NCBI RefSeq assembly: GCF_039962255.1
Contig: NZ_JAMPKY010000005.1
Location: 186,001 to 250,000, forward strand
DNA: 64,000 nucleotides
Direction of reading: 5' to 3'
Origin: Leptolyngbya subtilissima AS-A7
GTDB lineage: Bacteria; Cyanobacteriota; Cyanobacteriia; Phormidesmidales; Phormidesmidaceae
In this document: piece by piece, positions 60,817 through 64,000 of the stretch
How the letters are laid out: the number at the start of each line of letters is the position of its first letter
Numbering within the stretch: the first letter of the stretch is position 1
The notes under the pieces: generated by a model
Told to the model about the DNA's origin: nothing
The model's input: only the letters and a program-made list of their open reading frames with translations
The model's database searches: none
Translations under genes and position numbers: made by a program

Positions 60817-61683
60817 CTACCCCTTGACCCCACTTCCTGTTTCTGTGGGCACAATGTAGCGCTGTAGCAGCACAAACACCACTATGGCGGGCAGCACCGA
60901 CAAAATCGACCCCGCCGCAATCAGCCGCCAGTCGAGGGAAAAACTACCCGCCAGACGAGCGACACCTAGAGGTAGGGTGTAACGCTCGGGGCGATCGAGC
61001 AAAATCAGGGGCCAGAGAAACTCGCTCCAGGTACCAATGAACACAAAGATCCCCAGCGTTACTAAGGCAGGGCGAGTGGCGGGCAGCATCACATTCCACC
61101 AGATGCCGAGGTCAGAGCAGCCATCCATGCGGGCGGCTTCTTCTAGCTCTTTAGGAACGCCCTGAAACGCTTGGCGCATGAGAAAAATGCCAAAGGCCGA
61201 GGCTAAGTAGGGCAGCACTAGCCCCAAGTAGGTGTTCCGCAGCCCTAAATTAACCGCCAAAATATACAGCGGTATCATCACCACCTGAAACGGAATCATG
61301 ATGGTGGCCACAATCAGTGCCAGCAAGGTATCGCGGCCCAAAAACGATAGCCGCGCCAAAGGATAGGCCGCTAGCGAGCACAGTAGCAGGTTTGCCGCTA
61401 CCGTCAGAACCGCCACCACGGTGCTGTTGAGAAAATATTGGCCAAAGGGGTTTGACTGCCATACCTGTCGGTAGTTAGCCAAGGTCGGCTGCTGGGGCAG
61501 GATCTGGGGTGGGTTTGCTAGCAGATTCTCCGCTGATCCTTTGAAGGATGTGCTGAGCAGCCACAGCAGCGGGAAGACCATGATCACGGCGATCGCCAAC
61601 AGCAACACATAAATACCCAGGTTGCGCCAGTGGGGCCACCGGGTAAGGGATTGAACTATGGGTTGCTGCTTACGATTGGGCAT
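60817..61683 (-). CDS. Sugar ABC transporter permease (MalG type)
   Basis: The 288-residue protein has six membrane helices and the carbohydrate-permease coupling loop EEAARMDGCSDLGIWWNVMLP, here EEAARMDGCSDLG followed by IWWNVMLPATRPAL (about 190-215). FKGSAENLL near residue 50 is also typical. It would pair with a MalF-type permease, a binding protein and an ATPase, none of which lies in the window, so the transporter genes are scattered. The ATG at 61683 has AGGT 7 bases upstream. Confidence 0.9.
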   Translation of the reverse strand: MPNRKQQPIVQSLTRWPHWRNLGIYVLLLAIAVIMVFPLLWLLSTSFKGSAENLLANPPQILPQQPTLANYRQVWQSNPFGQYFLNSTVVAVLTVAANLLLCSLAAYPLARLSFLGRDTLLALIVATIMIPFQVVMIPLYILAVNLGLRNTYLGLVLPYLASAFGIFLMRQAFQGVPKELEEAARMDGCSDLGIWWNVMLPATRPALVTLGIFVFIGTWSEFLWPLILLDRPERYTLPLGVARLAGSFSLDWRLIAAGSILSVLPAIVVFVLLQRYIVPTETGSGVKG

Positions 61684-61782
61684 GGGTAGACCTGCCTGAA
61701 GCATTGGGAGACTAGAGCCAAAGAATTCTAAAGAACCTTTGAGACGGGGAGCGAGAAACGTTTGAGATGGGGCCTCTTCTAA

Positions 61783-62658
61783 CTACCCCAAAAGCAGCTC
61801 TTGCAGCAGCCAGAATCCGGCGAAGGATTCGCTGTCGCGGCTGTCTTGGATGCCAATGAAGTGTACCTGGTTGGCCTTGGCTTTGGCGGCTTCAAAGGCT
61901 TGGGCTTCGGCCAGCAGCTTAGGGCCAGGCAGACCTGCCAAAACCCAGCTATCGGAGGCTCCGGTTTCGAGGATGATTTGGGGAGTTTTGCTGGATTCTA
62001 TGCGCCAGTAGGCTAACTCTAGGCCCGACATCCAAGCGGCGAGGGCGGTGGCGCGGGGGGAGAAAATCAGCAGCCCGGGGATCGGGGTATTGGGGGCTAG
62101 ATTCGCCATGTCTAGGGGAAAGGATTCCCCAAAGCCAATCTCCCAATCGGGTAGATCGGCAAAGGCGGCGGCTTCAAGGGTGACAAAGGTCCACTGCTGC
62201 CCCAGCAGGGCATCGGGCAGCGCCTGGGGGCTAGGAGGTGGCGCTGCTACGGAGGGGGAAGGAGCGCTGGTGTAGCCGTCCATCTGGGGGTACACGGTTT
62301 GGTTGCGATCGCTCAACCACCGCTGCAAGGCCACGGTACGACGGCTGGGCCGAGCCGGAATGCCTGCGTCTTCACAAGCTCGCAGAATCATGTTCTGCAT
62401 TTGGTAGCGAAAGTACCGAATGCGGCTAGGGGGAACGATGCCCTGACTGGTGGCCTCAGCGATCGCCTCCTCAATCGCTCCCTTCAGCACAATAGAGTTG
62501 ACGTCACTGCTGGGCAGAAACTTGCTGTAGCGAAACAGCTGAGCGGCCTTCGCTCCGGTGCCAACTAACCCTTCGCAGAGCAGCACTTCCCAGAGTTTTT
62601 TGCCATTTTCATCCAGCACGGGCCGGGAGTAAAAGTCGAGTTCCCACACGGTGCCCAT
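61783..62658 (-). CDS. Tab2/Atab2-family RNA-binding protein (DUF1092)
   Basis: The 291-residue protein matches the Tab2 family, whose plant and algal members are needed for translation of photosystem I (psaB) mRNA. The hallmark blocks are WELDFYSRPVLDENGKKLWE (residues 5-24, the diagnostic start), RYFRYQMQNMI, RRTVALQRWL, WVLAGLPGPKLLAEA and the C-terminal FIGIQDSRDSESFAGFWLLQ. The gene follows the S1-domain gene by 5 bases on the same strand, a likely operon of RNA-binding proteins. Confidence 0.92.
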   Translation of the reverse strand: MGTVWELDFYSRPVLDENGKKLWEVLLCEGLVGTGAKAAQLFRYSKFLPSSDVNSIVLKGAIEEAIAEATSQGIVPPSRIRYFRYQMQNMILRACEDAGIPARPSRRTVALQRWLSDRNQTVYPQMDGYTSAPSPSVAAPPPSPQALPDALLGQQWTFVTLEAAAFADLPDWEIGFGESFPLDMANLAPNTPIPGLLIFSPRATALAAWMSGLELAYWRIESSKTPQIILETGASDSWVLAGLPGPKLLAEAQAFEAAKAKANQVHFIGIQDSRDSESFAGFWLLQELLLG

Positions 62659-62663
62659 AGCGC

Positions 62664-63542
62664 CTAGGCCTCGCTGTCGTTCAGCATACGGCTGACGTCG
62701 GCCAAACGGTTCTCAGCGTCTTCAAACACGGCTTCAGCTTCTTTAATGATCTCGCCAGGATATTTTTCTAACACCTTGGTCGAGAGGGAAATGCGGTTGC
62801 GCTCGGGGTCGAGGCCCACCACTACCGCTTTGATTGACTGGCCCACCTGTAGCACCGAGGGCAGCGACTCGACATAGTTTTTGCTGATCTGCTTGATGTG
62901 CAGCAAGCCGCTAATGCCGTCAAACTCCACAAAAGCGCCAAAGGGCTTGAGGCTGGCGACGGTGCCCTCGACGAGCTGACCCAGCGCTAGGGTGCTCATC
63001 ACCTGGCTGCGGGCGGCGGTGCGGGCCGACATTACTAGCTTGTTGGCGGCGGGGTTGACCTCTAAGAAGCCCACTGTGAGGCGCTGGCCCACTGCATCTT
63101 CTAGATTTTCGTAGGTGCGGCCTATGTGCGATCGCGGCACAAATCCTCGCAGGCCTTCAACATCGACGGTCACACCGCCCTTGTTGAAGCCGGTGACTTT
63201 GACATCCATGACGGCGCCCTCTTCGGCCTGCTGGGCTAGCTTATTCCACAGCTGCTTGAGCTGGAGCTTGCGGATGGATAGCAGCACCTGACCGTCGGCA
63301 TCCTGGTCGCGAATCACTTGAAATGAGTATTCGCCCCCCGGTTCGAGCACGCCCTCAAAGGAGGTGATGGCGCGCACCGCTGCTTCACGAATGGGCAAAA
63401 AGGCCGCTGACTTGCCGCCAATATCCACTGTGGCCCCATCGGGAGCAAAGGAGATGACGGTGCCCCGCACGGTGCTGCCCACCTGAAAGTCGTAGTCGTG
63501 GGCCTCAAGGGCTTTGGCAAAATCTTCGGCGGAGAAAGTCAA
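62664..63542 (-). CDS. S1 RNA-binding protein, small ribosomal S1-like (Rps1B type)
   Basis: The 292-residue protein has three S1 RNA-binding domains (about 20-92, 105-178 and 190-262): GSTVRGTVISFAPDGATVDI, given as GSTVRGTVISFA and PDGATVDIGGK, GAVMDVKVTGFNKGGVTVDV and GQLVEGTVASLKPFGAFVEF. It ends in an acidic tail. The size fits the shorter cyanobacterial S1 homologue. The start is a TTG with GGAG about 11 bases upstream; no better start was seen. It is 5 bases before the Tab2 gene and divergent from the uracil-DNA glycosylase. Confidence 0.9.
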   Translation of the reverse strand: MTFSAEDFAKALEAHDYDFQVGSTVRGTVISFAPDGATVDIGGKSAAFLPIREAAVRAITSFEGVLEPGGEYSFQVIRDQDADGQVLLSIRKLQLKQLWNKLAQQAEEGAVMDVKVTGFNKGGVTVDVEGLRGFVPRSHIGRTYENLEDAVGQRLTVGFLEVNPAANKLVMSARTAARSQVMSTLALGQLVEGTVASLKPFGAFVEFDGISGLLHIKQISKNYVESLPSVLQVGQSIKAVVVGLDPERNRISLSTKVLEKYPGEIIKEAEAVFEDAENRLADVSRMLNDSEA

Positions 63543-63595
63543 GGGTGAGGCTCCTGGACAACAAACATAATTTAACTAGCTTTCTACTATACAAC

Positions 63596-63636
63596 GCCTT
63601 GCCTGGGGCACTGCTGAGCAATGGCCCCGGCAAGGC
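63596..63636. repeat. GCCTTGCCTGGGGC inverted repeat in the divergent spacer
   Basis: GCCTTGCCTGGGGC (63596-63609) and GCCCCGGCAAGGC (63624-63636) pair with one bulge around a 14-base loop. A TACAAT box (63651-63656) and a minus-strand TATAGT box (63591-63586) lie on either side, so it sits between two possible promoters. Confidence 0.5.
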
Positions 63637-63691
63637 AGGCCGAGACCCTTTACAATAAATGCCAAGCGGATGATGTTGCCCCCAAGAATCG

Positions 63692-64000
63692 ATGGCCGAC
63701 GAGCAATTTAGCTTATTTAACGCTGGCATTGGCGCTACCGAAGGCGCGATCGCAGACCCCAGCACCGTAGATTTTGATGCCATTCCCACTGATGGCACGG
63801 TGCCCATTCCCACAGGCATCTACCCCGACCTGGAGACTCTAGGCACCCACTGTCGGGGCTGTGTACGCTGCGACCTGTCAGAAACGCGCACTAATGTGGT
63901 GGTCAGTCGGGGTAGCCCCACCGCCCCGGTGCTGATTATTGGTGAAGGCCCGGGTCAGCAGGAGGACGAGCAGGGGATACCTTTTGTGGGTAAGTCGGGC
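63692..64000 (+). CDS. Family 4 uracil-DNA glycosylase, partial at window end
   Basis: The first 103 codons read openly to the last base, so the gene continues beyond the window. After an N-terminal extension, the iron-sulfur ligands begin in THCRGCVRCDL, and the catalytic motif is GEGPGQQEDEQGIPFVG. These identify a type 4 uracil-DNA glycosylase, which removes uracil from DNA. The ATG at 63692 is supported by the reading frame; a TACAAT box lies about 36 bases upstream. Confidence 0.88.
   Translation, partial: MADEQFSLFNAGIGATEGAIADPSTVDFDAIPTDGTVPIPTGIYPDLETLGTHCRGCVRCDLSETRTNVVVSRGSPTAPVLIIGEGPGQQEDEQGIPFVGKSG

Noticed and set aside
63505-63819. A 104-codon minus-strand frame at the right end
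   Set aside because: It overlaps the start of the uracil-DNA glycosylase gene, whose motifs are clear on the plus strand.

Overview
The window is a chromosome segment of a cyanobacterium, probably a filamentous Leptolyngbya/Nodosilinea-type organism, although the genus is an inference. The evidence is a light-independent protochlorophyllide reductase subunit (chlB), phylloquinone synthesis (menB), a Tab2-type photosystem translation factor, an nrtABCD nitrate transporter with an NtcA-type promoter, several cyanobacterial families of unknown function (DUF760, DUF3352, DUF4336, DUF4388), and the octamer GCGATCGC (HIP1) scattered throughout. Most genes are GC-rich. No tRNA, rRNA, CRISPR array or intact insertion sequence was seen.

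Layout. 0.1-2.7 kb: a DUF4383 membrane protein and a sodium:solute symporter preceded by a TPP riboswitch. 2.9-5.4 kb: ergothioneine genes egtB-egtD with a 24-bp tandem repeat between them. 5.9-9.6 kb: DUF760, mutY (with Nudix domain), DUF3352. 9.7-17.4 kb: a surface-polysaccharide block (WecG/TagA glycosyltransferase, priming sugar transferase, two tandem O-antigen-ligase-like proteins with TPR tails). 17.6-23.5 kb: nrtABCD on the minus strand. 23.7-29.0 kb: small membrane and DUF proteins, a glutathionyl-hydroquinone reductase, menB, DUF4336, MscS. 29.1-32.4 kb: a large outer-membrane protein with an inverse-autotransporter-like barrel and a beta-helix passenger. 32.5-36.0 kb: a minus-strand cluster of protoglobin, Roadblock/LC7, small GTPase, DUF4388, a tiny membrane protein and a hemerythrin. 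36.7-44.1 kb: deoC, PAP2 phosphatase, lipid kinase, SMP-30 lactonase, TPR lipoprotein, GH57 glucan branching enzyme. 44.2-47.9 kb: an exported protein, then an AT-richer island (DUF4041 plus GIY-YIG-type nuclease, membrane protein) ending in a decayed copy of the exported protein's C-terminus. 47.9-54.4 kb: multicopper oxidase plus metal-binding-like lipoprotein, flavin reductase, deaminase, YiaAB protein, mazEF, hydrolase. 54.6-64.0 kb: chlB, small secreted proteins, GT2-GtrA glycosyltransferase, a sugar ABC permease, Tab2, an S1-domain protein and the start of a family-4 uracil-DNA glycosylase.

The best candidate for an undescribed system is the 32.5-36.0 kb cluster. It places an MglA/MglB-like GTPase switch (GTPase plus Roadblock) and a DUF4388 protein between two oxygen- or NO-binding iron proteins, a protoglobin and a hemerythrin that seems to lack one usual histidine ligand. 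The second candidate is the AT-richer island with the membrane-anchored coiled-coil GIY-YIG nuclease.

The intergenic spaces are crowded with short dispersed repeats of several families: GTAGGGGC palindromes, GGGTTCAAGGTATAAGG elements at gene 3' ends, CCCCTCTCC hairpins inside the nrt operon, and GGATGGGTG tandem arrays. One 102-bp MITE-like element appears to have inserted into another repeat with a TAA target duplication.
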